The notes: generated from the sequence alone by a model not told the origin. DNA of 64,000 nt from Lachnospiraceae bacterium (GCA_015056885.1 SVFL01000007.1:1-64000), one strand, 5' to 3'; shown: positions 11,571 through 21,689, counted from the first letter of the stretch. Program-made: numbers and translations.

Positions 11571-11658
11571 CCTTCGTTCTCTCCTTGTGTTTAAAGAATT
11601 TGTCTTTCGTAATCTCTTTTCAAATAACAAAAAAACCCTTGGTTCTCCAAGGGTTTCA

Positions 11659-11742
11659 TGCCGGCAGCGGGACTTGAACCCGCACGTGGTTGCCCACAAC
11701 AGATTTTGAGTCTGCCTCGTCTGCCATTCCGACACGCCGGCA
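11659..11742 (-). tRNA. tRNA-Leu(CAA)
   Basis: 84-nt cloverleaf on the minus strand TGCCGGCGTGTCGGAATGGCAGACGAGGCAGACTCAAAATCTG...GCCGGCA; anticodon loop CTCAAAA; long variable arm. Confidence 0.95.
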
Positions 11743-11848
11743 AGTTGTTTTCACAACAAAATGTATTCTATCACATATATTCTTGTTTGGCAAGAGTTTT
11801 TGAAAAATAATTTTATTTTTTATTTTGAGTTCTGTTTTAATGCGTTAA

Positions 11849-11875
11849 ATGCGCCGAAAAAACTTTCGGCGCATC
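11849..11875. repeat. Left copy of the direct-repeat hairpin flanking the IS
   Basis: ATGCGCCGAAAAAACTTTCGGCGCATC; identical to 13491-13517; 11-bp stem with AAAC loop. Confidence 0.9.
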
Positions 11876-13400
11876 AGACTGTAGACAAAGCGGCTCTGGT
11901 GCGCATGCACCAGAGCCATTTTTCTTTTATCAGTCGAATTGCGTCCAGAATAGAAAGATTTTGCAATGCTTGTTCCTCTAGAAGTCCCCTTTTTGCTTTA
12001 ATCTTCGCCAGTTTTTTCAGATTCATACAAGCAAAGGTAAGCCCGACCTTCATTTCCATCCGGGCTTTTCCAAACATCTGCGTATAGCGGAATCCATGGT
12101 TTTCTTTAGCTGTTCCAAAGATTCGTTCTATGGTTTCTTTCCTTAGGGAATATAAATCTTTCATTCCCAGCGTCTGGCGAATATCTTCGCATATCTCCAT
12201 GTATGGCTCCCAAACGTGACGGGTTACAACTTTGACATGGTCTTTGCTTAGGGTACACTGTGCCAAATGAGGGCAGCCTGCACATACTGCACCGCAGCTC
12301 TTGTATTCCCGATATCCGTCACGATTGGTTGTGCTATAGGCCAACACCTTATTATTAGGACAAATATAGCAGTCATAGTACTCATCATAAGCATACTCAT
12401 ACTTTTTGAAAAATCCTTCCTTCGTCATAGGACGCTTGTAAGGCATAAGTGGTCTGATTCCGTCATCAATCAAAAGCTTTGCAATACCGGGAGTTTTATA
12501 TCCTGAATCCATTATCAAGTTTTCTATTCCAATATCTTTTATCTTGTCATATAGGGTCTTGAAGGTTCTGCTGTCATGATGATTTCCAGGATGAACACTG
12601 TAACCAAGAATCCAGCCGTTTTTATCACAGGCTGTCTGTACTGCATAAGCAAATACATTTTTGTGCTCGCCCTTGCGGAACCACCCGCTTTCCGGGTCAG
12701 AGGTACTTGCTTTGATTGTTTTCTCTTCCTTGCCACCGGTTCCGCCGGATGGTGTGTTATCGTCATTATCGTCTTTTTCTTTCAACGGACGTTTCCCATG
12801 TGCTTCACGGTCTTCGTTGATTTCCTTTTTCAGTAAATCCTCAAAAAACAATGCTTCTTCATGAGCAATGCGTTTCTGCATCTTTTTATTGTTCGCCCTT
12901 GCTTTTACATGGGTTGCGTCTACAAAAACTTCGCTGGGGTCTATCAGTTTGAATTTATAACACTCCTGCAGTATATGTGAAAATATCTGCTCAAAGAGGT
13001 CAGTGTCTTTAAAACGGCGGGTATAGTTTTTGCCAAAGGTAGAAAAGTGTGGAACCTTGTCCATCATTTCCAGCCCAAGGAACCACCGGTAAGCTACATT
13101 TACTTCGATTTCCTTCACTGTCTGGCGCATACTTCGGATGCCGTAGAGATATTGAATGAATGGAAGCTTTATCAGCATAACAGGATCCATGCTGGGACGA
13201 CCGTTATCCGGACTGTACTTATCTACTACCAGGTCGTAGATGAAGTTCCAGTCAATGGCTTTATCAATAATCCGTAAAAGATGGTCCTGTGGAACCATGT
13301 CATCCATACAGAACATCTGAATCTGTTCCCTTTTCTTGTCTGCATTCTGAGTCATCATAGAAGCATCCCGCCTTTCTTTGATACTTCCATTATACCACAA
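11874..13400 (-). CDS. IS1182-family transposase
   Basis: Intact 508 aa ORF with PDNGRPSMDPVMLIKLPFIQYLYGIRSMRQT N-terminal and DDE-type C-terminal regions. Confidence 0.9.
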   Translation of the reverse strand: MWYNGSIKERRDASMMTQNADKKREQIQMFCMDDMVPQDHLLRIIDKAIDWNFIYDLVVDKYSPDNGRPSMDPVMLIKLPFIQYLYGIRSMRQTVKEIEVNVAYRWFLGLEMMDKVPHFSTFGKNYTRRFKDTDLFEQIFSHILQECYKFKLIDPSEVFVDATHVKARANNKKMQKRIAHEEALFFEDLLKKEINEDREAHGKRPLKEKDDNDDNTPSGGTGGKEEKTIKASTSDPESGWFRKGEHKNVFAYAVQTACDKNGWILGYSVHPGNHHDSRTFKTLYDKIKDIGIENLIMDSGYKTPGIAKLLIDDGIRPLMPYKRPMTKEGFFKKYEYAYDEYYDCYICPNNKVLAYSTTNRDGYREYKSCGAVCAGCPHLAQCTLSKDHVKVVTRHVWEPYMEICEDIRQTLGMKDLYSLRKETIERIFGTAKENHGFRYTQMFGKARMEMKVGLTFACMNLKKLAKIKAKRGLLEEQALQNLSILDAIRLIKEKWLWCMRTRAALSTV

Positions 13401-13490
13401 AAGAGCCGAAAAGTCCCGAAAACAAGGGGATTTCCAGCTCTCTTAGAAGAAAAATCCGAGGCGAGAGCCTCGGACTTTGTCTACAGTCTG
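11875..13490 (-). mobile_element. IS1182-family-like insertion sequence with 16-bp perfect terminal inverted repeats
   Basis: IRL CAGACTGTAGACAAAG (11875-11890) is the exact reverse complement of IRR CTTTGTCTACAGTCTG (13475-13490); it encloses one transposase ORF. Confidence 0.9.
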
Positions 13491-13517
13491 ATGCGCCGAA
13501 AAAACTTTCGGCGCATC
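13491..13517. terminator. Right copy of the flanking hairpin; probable rho-independent terminator of the 13536-13799 gene
   Basis: Perfect 11-bp stem 20 nt past the stop codon of the minus-strand gene; identical copy at 11849-11875. Confidence 0.6.
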
Positions 13518-13535
13518 TTATTAACACTAATGGTA

Positions 13536-13799
13536 TTACCCTTCCACGATCAGATATCTTCCGTCGCCTACCTCGAAGACCTCGTCCGCCTCCAAAATCT
13601 CATCGCCCACAGCGCCGTCCATATCGACACCTTCCTCATCAAAAAACTCTATCACCTCATCCACAGAGTTTACTACAACGGCCATGCACTCCTCCAGAAA
13701 ATTCTCGGCCTCTTCTAAGCTCTCCGCCACGGGTTCAGGAAACAACTGCTCCTGTTTCTCCAAAAAACATTTCAGTACCGCATCATCAAATACCTGCAT
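13536..13799 (-). CDS. Small acidic hypothetical protein
   Basis: 87 aa ORF, very Glu/Asp-rich, followed by a terminator-like hairpin. Confidence 0.6.
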   Translation of the reverse strand: MQVFDDAVLKCFLEKQEQLFPEPVAESLEEAENFLEECMAVVVNSVDEVIEFFDEEGVDMDGAVGDEILEADEVFEVGDGRYLIVEG

Positions 13800-13931
13800 A
13801 CTAAATCCTCCTTTATTTTACTCCTTTAAATTTCACAACCACTCGAAATCCCATTTGACAAATCATGCCTAAGAGAAACTGACGTTTCTCCCACACTTTC
13901 CTTCTGCTCATGTGTTTACTTCGTCGAATAA

Positions 13932-14594
13932 TTACACATACTCAAGCAACTCCATAGGATGCCCTATAATGGCATCTGCATGACTCTCCTCCAACTCTTC
14001 TCTCTTGCGGAATCCCCAAAGCGCTCCAATCGTAAACAATCCTGCCCCTTTTCCGGTCTTCATATCCGTAGCGGTGTCCCCCAGATACAAAACCTCCTCC
14101 GCAGTCACCCTCATCTGCTCCATAATTCGAAACGCACCTGTAGGGTCCGGTTTAATCGGTACTCCCTCAATTTGTCCGTGAAGCACATCAAAGACATCCT
14201 TGCCGAACAAATACTCAATCACACGAATGGTCTCAGCATGGGGTTTATTGGAAAGAACCGCCAGTTTCACGCCCCGTTTCTTCAAAGCCTCCAAAAGCTC
14301 CAAAATACCATCGTAAGGTTTTACCTCATACATACAATCCACGGCAAATAACTCTTTGTATCGTGCAAAAGCTTCCTCAAAATGTACGTTCTCTACATCT
14401 CCCGCCGCAGTAAGCGCCCGTTTAATCAGGTTTGCTGCACCGTCTCCCACAAAATATTTGTAATCTTCTTCGGAGAAAGGTCCCATTCCCAATGGTTCCA
14501 GCGCTCTGTCCGTACAATACTTAATACTGTGAATAGAATCCGACAAGGTTCCATCCAAATCAAAAATGACAAGCTTTTTCTCTGCCATTACCAA
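13932..14594 (-). CDS. HAD family hydrolase (phosphoglycolate phosphatase-like)
   Basis: LVIFDLDGTLSDS, VLSNKPH, YLGDTATDM motifs. Confidence 0.92.
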   Translation of the reverse strand: MVMAEKKLVIFDLDGTLSDSIHSIKYCTDRALEPLGMGPFSEEDYKYFVGDGAANLIKRALTAAGDVENVHFEEAFARYKELFAVDCMYEVKPYDGILELLEALKKRGVKLAVLSNKPHAETIRVIEYLFGKDVFDVLHGQIEGVPIKPDPTGAFRIMEQMRVTAEEVLYLGDTATDMKTGKGAGLFTIGALWGFRKREELEESHADAIIGHPMELLEYV

Positions 14595-15199
14595 TTTCCT
14601 CCAAACCGTTTTAATTCCTGATAAACTCTGCCTACAGGAAGGCCTACCACATTATTGTAGTCGCCCTCTATACCTGTGATATAGCGGGCACAAAAGCCCT
14701 GAATTCCATACGATCCGGCTTTGTCCATAGGATCTTTTGTGCTAACATAAGTTTGAATTTCCTCATCGGTCATGGGCGCAAAATGTACCTTAGTCGCCTC
14801 ATAAAAACTATATATTTCCTGCCGGGCGCCCTTATATGCAAAAGTTACACCGGTATACACCTCATGGCTTCTTCCTGCAAGTAGCTTAAGCATACGCATC
14901 GCATCTGCTTCGTCCGCAGGTTTTCCCAAAATCATGCCGTCACAGGCAACAATCGTATCTGCACCGATAACAAGAATCTCTTCTGAATCCTCAGACACTT
15001 CACAACTTTCTAACACCGCCTCCGCTTTTTGGCGGGACAACTCCTGCACTACCTCTTCCGGCACGGAAGTAGTTACTTTTTCTTCCACATCACTAACCTT
15101 AATTTCAAATGAAATCCCTATCTGCGTAAGCAGTTCCTTTCTTCGCGGCGATGCAGATGCAAGAACAATTTTCATCTCTATAGTTCCTTCCTGATACAA
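14588..15199 (-). CDS. maf: Maf family nucleotide pyrophosphatase
   Basis: KIVLASASPRRKELL and KAGSYGIQG motifs. Confidence 0.95.
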   Translation of the reverse strand: MYQEGTIEMKIVLASASPRRKELLTQIGISFEIKVSDVEEKVTTSVPEEVVQELSRQKAEAVLESCEVSEDSEEILVIGADTIVACDGMILGKPADEADAMRMLKLLAGRSHEVYTGVTFAYKGARQEIYSFYEATKVHFAPMTDEEIQTYVSTKDPMDKAGSYGIQGFCARYITGIEGDYNNVVGLPVGRVYQELKRFGGNW

Positions 15200-15208
15200 A
15201 TTAATTCA

Positions 15209-17401
15209 TCAATCACGCTGATGTTCAGCCGGTGTAAAGGTACGTTTGGTTGCCACAGTCTCCGCCAATGCAGCCTTTGCAGCTTCCTTAGCCTCCTTGG
15301 CAAACTGTTCCTGGGCATTGACTGCCTTACGACCTCTTCTGCTTACCTTCGCATAGGAGCCATCAGGCTGCAAAACAGAAGCCTTTACAGTATCTGCCAG
15401 CTGCACATTCAAAATGTGTAAAAGTTCTTCTTTAAGTGCAGGTTCCTCCACAGGGAACAATATCTCCACACGTCTTTCCAGATTACGCGGCATCCAGTCC
15501 GCACTACCGCAATAAATTTCCGGATGCTCATCATTATCAAAATAGAAAATTCGACTGTGCTCCAAAAAATTACCTACAATAGAACGCACGGTGATATTCT
15601 CACTCACTCCCGGAATTCCTGTTTTCAGACAACAGATTCCTCTGACAATCAAATCAATCTTTACCCCTGCAGCGGATGCTTCATACAACGCTGCAATAAT
15701 GTCTCTGTCGCACAGCGAATTCATCTTGGCAATAATCCGTGCCGAGTGTCCTTCCTGAGCATACTTCTGCTCGCGTTTAATCAAATACAAAAACTTATCC
15801 TTTAACCACAGCGGTGCCAATGCCAGTTTATTCCAAAACAACGGTTCCGAATAACCGGACAACATATTAAACACAGCTGTAGCATCCTCACCAACAGGCT
15901 CAGAACAGGTCAAAAGTCCCATATCCGTATAAAGCTTGGCAGTGGCATCATTATAATTACCGGTACCCAGATGAACATATCTGCGGATACCCTCTTCCTC
16001 TCTGCGCACCACAAGAGTAATTTTGGAATGAGTCTTAAGTCCCACAAGACCATAAATTACATGGCATCCTGCTTTCTCAAGCATACGTGCCCACACAATA
16101 TTATTCTCCTCGTCAAAACGGGCTTTAAGCTCCACCAAAACGGTAACCTGCTTGCCATTTTCCGCAGCCTGAGCCAATGCCGCAATAATCGGCGAATTGC
16201 CGCTGACCCGGTACAAAGTCTGCTTGATAGCCAGAACCTGCGGGTCCACAGCCGCCTGACGGATAAAATCCACCACAGGCGTAAAGGTCTGATAAGGATG
16301 GTGTAACAAAATATCCCCCTTGCGAATTGCATCAAACAAATTGCATCCCGCGGGTAACTGCGGTACTGCCTGAGGAATATATTTAGGCTCCTTTAAATGC
16401 TCAAAACCATCCAATCCGTAAAGTTTCATAAGTACAGTCAAATCCAAAGGACCGTCAATTGTGTAAATATTTTCCTCTTCTATGTTTAATTCCTTTTTGA
16501 GGAATTTCAAAAGTCTCTTGTCAATACCGGACTCCACTTCCAGACGAATAGCTTCACCCCACTGACGCTTTTTGATTTGTTTTTCAATTTCTTTGAGCAA
16601 ATCAGCAGCCTCATCCTCCTCAATGGTAAGATCTGCATTTCTCATGATACGAAAAGGATGTGCACTGACTATATCATAATTCAGAAACAGCTTGTGGATA
16701 TTGCGCTCGATAATCTCCTCAAGGAAAATAATTCGGCGCATATTATCCCTCTTGGGTAATTCTACAATTCGATTCAGCACACCGGGCACCTGCACGGTGG
16801 CAAATTCTAAATCTTCATCACCATTCTTACCACGTACCATGGCACCGATATTCAAAGTCTTATTTCTAATCAACGGAAACGGTCTTGACGAATCTACCGC
16901 CATGGGCGTCAACACGGGATACACATTCTCCTCAAAATACCGGTCTATGAAGGCCCCTTCTTCCTTGGTAAGCTGTTCATGACTCTTAATCACAGTCACT
17001 CCGTTCTGTGCCAGCGCCGGAAACAATGATCGATTGTATGTGGAATATTGTAAATCCACCAACTCATGAATTGCCTTACTCAAAGCCTCTAACTGTTCCT
17101 TCGGTGTCATACCTGCAATATCTTTTTTATCGTATCCTGCGTTCACCATATCCTTCAGCGAAGCTACGCGAACCATAAAAAACTCATCCAGATTAGATGC
17201 TGTGATACTCAGAAATTTTAACCGTTCAAACAAAGGAATATTTTTATCCCTTGCTTCTGCCAGCACCCTATGGTCAAACAAAAGCCAACTGAGTTCTCTG
17301 TTGGTATAATATTCAGGATCCGTAAATTTTATTTTGGCCGTTCTGACCGCTGCCTTGCTATTTTCTTTCATAGAACAACCTCCCCTGATTCCATAATACA
17401 A
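15209..17401 (-). CDS. ppk1: Polyphosphate kinase 1
   Basis: FTDPEYYTNRELSWLLFDHRVLAEA and HHPYQTFTPVVDFIRQAA motifs. Confidence 0.95.
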   Translation of the reverse strand: MYYGIRGGCSMKENSKAAVRTAKIKFTDPEYYTNRELSWLLFDHRVLAEARDKNIPLFERLKFLSITASNLDEFFMVRVASLKDMVNAGYDKKDIAGMTPKEQLEALSKAIHELVDLQYSTYNRSLFPALAQNGVTVIKSHEQLTKEEGAFIDRYFEENVYPVLTPMAVDSSRPFPLIRNKTLNIGAMVRGKNGDEDLEFATVQVPGVLNRIVELPKRDNMRRIIFLEEIIERNIHKLFLNYDIVSAHPFRIMRNADLTIEEDEAADLLKEIEKQIKKRQWGEAIRLEVESGIDKRLLKFLKKELNIEEENIYTIDGPLDLTVLMKLYGLDGFEHLKEPKYIPQAVPQLPAGCNLFDAIRKGDILLHHPYQTFTPVVDFIRQAAVDPQVLAIKQTLYRVSGNSPIIAALAQAAENGKQVTVLVELKARFDEENNIVWARMLEKAGCHVIYGLVGLKTHSKITLVVRREEEGIRRYVHLGTGNYNDATAKLYTDMGLLTCSEPVGEDATAVFNMLSGYSEPLFWNKLALAPLWLKDKFLYLIKREQKYAQEGHSARIIAKMNSLCDRDIIAALYEASAAGVKIDLIVRGICCLKTGIPGVSENITVRSIVGNFLEHSRIFYFDNDEHPEIYCGSADWMPRNLERRVEILFPVEEPALKEELLHILNVQLADTVKASVLQPDGSYAKVSRRGRKAVNAQEQFAKEAKEAAKAALAETVATKRTFTPAEHQRD

Positions 17402-18940
17402 CTAAAACTGCTTGCGCTGTTTCATAACCGGAGTCACACTGAACACTTCTTGAAAAAATGCTGCCTTTGTAGCAAAATAACTAAGTTCCAGTGTTGTATC
17501 TTCTGTAGTTTCCGCACTTAAATGCAATTCATTGTCACGGAGAACCGCCTTCAAATCCTTAAACTTTTGTTTGTGGCTATGGTCCAGGCTGGATGCAAGG
17601 CGCAAAATAGCCGTAAGCTTAGCTACCGTAAGATAGGTATCCTGGTCTGTTTCCCTTCGATTGCTCACACGCTCTTTGTACGTAAAATCACTGTGATTAA
17701 AACGTACAATGCTTGCCACCATCTCTCTTTCCCTATGAGACAGCCCGATAATTTCCGTAGCCATAATAATGTCGTAGGAAGTCTCTCCGATATTCATCAG
17801 ACTGATATACTTTCCACAATCATGCAAAATTGCAGCCAGACACAGATACAGTCGCTCTCTCTTGCCCAATCCATGAACCTTTTTCATGCTGTCATAAATT
17901 GTAGTAGCAATCTCCTCCAATGTTTTTGCTCTCTTACGACTGCCCATGTAACGCTTACTGATATTCATGGCACATGCCAGAATATCCCGTTCAAAATCAT
18001 GTTCTTCCCTAAACATTTTAATACTTTCACCGTACTCATAAGCAATACCATCGCAAAGCGTCACTCCGGGCGCCCATATTTTAACTGCCCCCATAAGCTC
18101 AGCAATTCGTCTGGTAAGCACGGCACTGATGTACACCAAAGGCACTCTTTCCTCTGCCACATCCAATGCCTTTGCTGACTCCATGGTACTTTTACTGCGC
18201 AAAAGATTCAATAACTCATCAAAATCCGATGCATTCAATATCTCACTCTGTTTTCCGATACGTTTAACAGCCCAGGGTGAGATATAATCATCAACGATAA
18301 TAATGTTTTGAATCTCGCGTTCCTTGAGATATAACTTCTTATATGCAGCCAACTGGGCACTCACCATCTCATCCACTGTATGCTCCATCTTAGCTGCACT
18401 AACCTTCATCTGACTGATAAGCTCCTGAATACGAAGTACACCCAGGCGAAGATTCTGAGTAGACACCAATGTATCATTGTCAAATAACGAAAGCTGGATA
18501 CTACCGCCTCCGATATCTACAATAGCTGTTTTCTCCTCAATAATCCGGCGAAAACTCTCCCCCTTTGAAGCAATCGATTTATAATCTAAAAAACGCTGTT
18601 CTGAATTGCTCAAAACAACCATATCCAATCCTGTACGCTGTGCAATCTGATCCAACACAATGGTAGTATTGTTTGTTTCCCGGATTGCACTTGTTCCATA
18701 AAGCTTATATCCATCCACCTTATAAGACTTCATCATTCCGGAAAACTCTCTTAATGTCCTACACAATTCATCCAGCTTATCCGGGTTGATTTTACCGGTA
18801 GCATACGTACTGGTACCCAAATCCAGTCTGCGACTCACATGATCAATCTCCCGCATGGTATTTTTACCGGACAATTCATATATCTTCATAGATGTTTCAT
18901 AGCTTCCTACATCAATGGCTGCAAAGGTTTTTACACTCAT
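17402..18940 (-). CDS. ppx: Ppx/GppA exopolyphosphatase with a C-terminal HD-like region
   Basis: FAAIDVGSYETSMKIYE, AIVDIGGGSIQLSLF; paired with ppk1. Confidence 0.9.
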   Translation of the reverse strand: MSVKTFAAIDVGSYETSMKIYELSGKNTMREIDHVSRRLDLGTSTYATGKINPDKLDELCRTLREFSGMMKSYKVDGYKLYGTSAIRETNNTTIVLDQIAQRTGLDMVVLSNSEQRFLDYKSIASKGESFRRIIEEKTAIVDIGGGSIQLSLFDNDTLVSTQNLRLGVLRIQELISQMKVSAAKMEHTVDEMVSAQLAAYKKLYLKEREIQNIIIVDDYISPWAVKRIGKQSEILNASDFDELLNLLRSKSTMESAKALDVAEERVPLVYISAVLTRRIAELMGAVKIWAPGVTLCDGIAYEYGESIKMFREEHDFERDILACAMNISKRYMGSRKRAKTLEEIATTIYDSMKKVHGLGKRERLYLCLAAILHDCGKYISLMNIGETSYDIIMATEIIGLSHREREMVASIVRFNHSDFTYKERVSNRRETDQDTYLTVAKLTAILRLASSLDHSHKQKFKDLKAVLRDNELHLSAETTEDTTLELSYFATKAAFFQEVFSVTPVMKQRKQF

Positions 18941-18978
18941 AAAAGCCTCCTCTCAAGCTATCTGTCTTACGCCTGTAC

Positions 18979-20274
18979 TTACACTTCAAGTTTTCCCAAC
19001 AGATAATCAATAAACTGCTGAGCAGTTCGTCCGGAAAGTCCTCCGTGGGAAAGTTCCCACTTATTGGCCTCCAGCCAAAGCTCCTGTTCCGGCATATCGA
19101 TACCGGCACGCTCTGCCAGTACTTTCACAATATTGTGGAATTCCTTCTTGTCGGGTGAGCCAAAGTAAATCGTTACACCAAAACGATTTACCAGTGAAAG
19201 TTTCTCCTGAACCGTGTCACCGGTATGCATATCCTGACGGATTTCTTCCCTGTCATTGAAGTTCTCGCGAATGAGATGTCTGCGGTTAGATGTTGCATAA
19301 ATCAATACATTATCCGGCTTTTTCTCCAGACCGCCCTCAATAATCGCTTTTAAATATTTATACTCAATTTCAAACTCTTCAAAACTCAAGTCATCCATAT
19401 AAATAATAAATTTATAGTTGCGATTCTTAATGCGTGCAATTACATCATTTAAATCCTGAAACTGATGCTTATAGACCTCTATAATACGTAGTCCCCTGTC
19501 GTAATATGCGTTGGCAATGGCCTTGATACAGGAGGATTTACCTGTGCCCGCATCACCAAACAAAAGACAGTTATTAGCTTTCTTGCCGTTTACAAATGCC
19601 TCTGTGTTATCTATCAGTTTCTGTTTGGGAATCTCATATCCCACCAAATCATCCAGCTGCACATGGGCAATATTGAGAATAGGATTGATATGTACCCCCT
19701 CCTCATCATGAGCAATACGGAAGGACTTGTGAAGGCCAAATTTTCCCACACCGTATTCCTTGTAGAACTCGGTTAATGTCTCCTTCATCTCCTGGGGTGT
19801 ATTATTCTCACAAAAATGCTCTGCAAGCTCACAAATTCTGGCACAGATTCTCCGATTATAAACCTTGCTCTCCTGACTGCCTGCATCATAATTCTGAATC
19901 AGTGAAAGCTCGGTCACCTGCAGTTTCTCCGCCATAGGCGCAAAATCATAATCATAGAATTCCTTAAAAATCACAATATCATGAAGAGCAGCATCGTTAA
20001 TACTCCCCTCAATGGCCCCTCGAATCTCACAGCTGCGGCTGTAAGTATTCTCGTTGTTTACCAAAAGATTCGCCAGATAGCAGTGCCACAGATTACCTCT
20101 GAATCCATGGCTTCCTGACAACTCCAACAGTTGATGAATGCACTGATACAAAAGTGCTCTCATGTCCTCTATGTTATAATAGTCATCCTCATAATTGGAC
20201 ATCAGCCAAGCCATATCATAAAGAAGTTTCCCGTCCTCAAAATCCCTGTATAAAAGCAGTTCCTGTTCCCGCAT
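18979..20274 (-). CDS. AAA-type ATP-binding protein (DUF815)
   Basis: LLFGDAGTGKSSCIKAI Walker A, FIIYMDDLSFEE Walker B. Confidence 0.9.
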   Translation of the reverse strand: MREQELLLYRDFEDGKLLYDMAWLMSNYEDDYYNIEDMRALLYQCIHQLLELSGSHGFRGNLWHCYLANLLVNNENTYSRSCEIRGAIEGSINDAALHDIVIFKEFYDYDFAPMAEKLQVTELSLIQNYDAGSQESKVYNRRICARICELAEHFCENNTPQEMKETLTEFYKEYGVGKFGLHKSFRIAHDEEGVHINPILNIAHVQLDDLVGYEIPKQKLIDNTEAFVNGKKANNCLLFGDAGTGKSSCIKAIANAYYDRGLRIIEVYKHQFQDLNDVIARIKNRNYKFIIYMDDLSFEEFEIEYKYLKAIIEGGLEKKPDNVLIYATSNRRHLIRENFNDREEIRQDMHTGDTVQEKLSLVNRFGVTIYFGSPDKKEFHNIVKVLAERAGIDMPEQELWLEANKWELSHGGLSGRTAQQFIDYLLGKLEV

Positions 20275-20284
20275 GGTTTCTCTC

Positions 20285-21409
20285 CTAATAATTACCCAAA
20301 ATTTTCATATTTCTGGCCTCATCACGAAGTCCGCGCAAGGCATTTTTCACTGCACCGTCAGCCAGATTCCCCTCAAAATCAACAAAGAAACGATACTCCC
20401 AGTTGCGATCCTCTATAGGACGGCTCTCAATTTTAGTCATATTCAAATTATTATAAATAAAGTGTGACAGCATATGATAAAGGGAACCACTCTGATGAGG
20501 CACCTCAAAACAAATACTGATTTTTCCTGCATCCTTTCGGAACACTTTCTGATTCGTAACAATAATAAATCTGGTAGAATTTGTGCCGGAGTCATTTACG
20601 CCCTTCTGCAATACATCCAAACCATAAATCTGTCCGGCAAGTTCGCTGGCAATAGCTGCCTGTGTCTTGTCCTGCTCTTCTGCCACCTTTCTTGCTGCAA
20701 AAGCATTATTCTGCATGCTTATCTGCTGCCAGGGATGGTCCGCCAGAAAACGCGCACTCTGCATCAGAGACTGAGGATGAGAATATACCTTCTTGATGTC
20801 TGATTTCTGCGCACCGGGCACGCCCAAAAGGCAATGCTCAATGCGGATAATCTGCTCACCTACAATATAATTCTCAAATTCCACCAAAAGGTCATAGATT
20901 TCACTTACAATACCGGCTGTAGAATTCTCAATGGGAAGCACTGCAAAATCAGCGCTTCCCTCATCCAGCGCACTCATCGCATCACGAAAAGTATCTACAT
21001 GAAAACTCTGAATCTCCTCACCAAAATACTGAAGCATGGCTGCCTGAGAATAGGCCCCTTCCGCTCCCTGAAATACCACTCTTGCCTTCTTGGTCTCAAG
21101 CTCGTCCAATCCGATAAAAGGAAGCTTCCCCTGACCGCTCTGCTGAGCAATCATCTGATACTGAAGTTTACGGCTCATGGACATAATCTGCTCAAACAGC
21201 TCCTCCACGCCCCGGGCATTAAATTCATCATGGGTCAATGATTTTACCTTTGCAATTTTCTCCTGCTCCCTGACCTTGTCAAAAACTTTTTTGCCGGTGC
21301 TGATTTTATACTCGGCTACCTGTTTGCAGACATCCATACGTTCCTCATAAAGATTCACAATCTGCGCATCTATTCCGTCTAATTTGTCTCTCAATACTCC
21401 TAAATCCAT
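20285..21409 (-). CDS. pheA: Bifunctional chorismate mutase / prephenate dehydratase
   Basis: LRDKLDGIDAQIVNLYEERMDVCKQVAEYK mutase domain, VVFQGAEGAYSQAA and NDSGTNSTRFIIV dehydratase motifs; likely start at 21409. Confidence 0.93.
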   Translation of the reverse strand: MDLGVLRDKLDGIDAQIVNLYEERMDVCKQVAEYKISTGKKVFDKVREQEKIAKVKSLTHDEFNARGVEELFEQIMSMSRKLQYQMIAQQSGQGKLPFIGLDELETKKARVVFQGAEGAYSQAAMLQYFGEEIQSFHVDTFRDAMSALDEGSADFAVLPIENSTAGIVSEIYDLLVEFENYIVGEQIIRIEHCLLGVPGAQKSDIKKVYSHPQSLMQSARFLADHPWQQISMQNNAFAARKVAEEQDKTQAAIASELAGQIYGLDVLQKGVNDSGTNSTRFIIVTNQKVFRKDAGKISICFEVPHQSGSLYHMLSHFIYNNLNMTKIESRPIEDRNWEYRFFVDFEGNLADGAVKNALRGLRDEARNMKILGNY

Positions 21410-21433
21410 TACTTTCTCCTTTTCTTTTGAATG

Positions 21434-21498
21434 GGGCTTGGAGTAGTTCCGGGGGAGGGTGGTATATATCACCCTCCCTCCTGGACTATCCCAAGCCC
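21434..21498 (-). promoter_or_regulatory. Long leader hairpin upstream of pheA
   Basis: Transcript strand GGGCTTGG-GATAGTCC-AGGAGGGAGGGTG-ATATATAC-CACCCTCCCCCGGAACTACTCCAAGCCC folds into a long imperfect stem 25 nt before the ATG. Confidence 0.6.
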
Positions 21499-21689
21499 AC
21501 TTGTTCAAAAGGTAAATTCTCTGTGATATTAAAGGCAAATTTTCATTTCCTTCTCGTTCTATTTTATAACAAATCTGGCTTGATAGCAAGTAAAATACAG
21601 TGTATACTAAATGGGATAAATGTAGATTTGCATATGTCAGTACAAGAAGATTGAAACACTCATGTTTTCATGAGCAAGAGGAGAAATGT

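Noticed and set aside
10710-11735. Long ORF whose N-terminal extension runs across the tRNA
   Set aside because: The first 55 codons translate the tRNA-Leu(CAA) and its flanks; a good start exists at 11570.
13491-13516. Hairpins flanking the IS as part of its terminal inverted repeats
   Set aside because: The AAAC loop is in the same orientation at both ends, which fits a direct target duplication rather than an inverted repeat.
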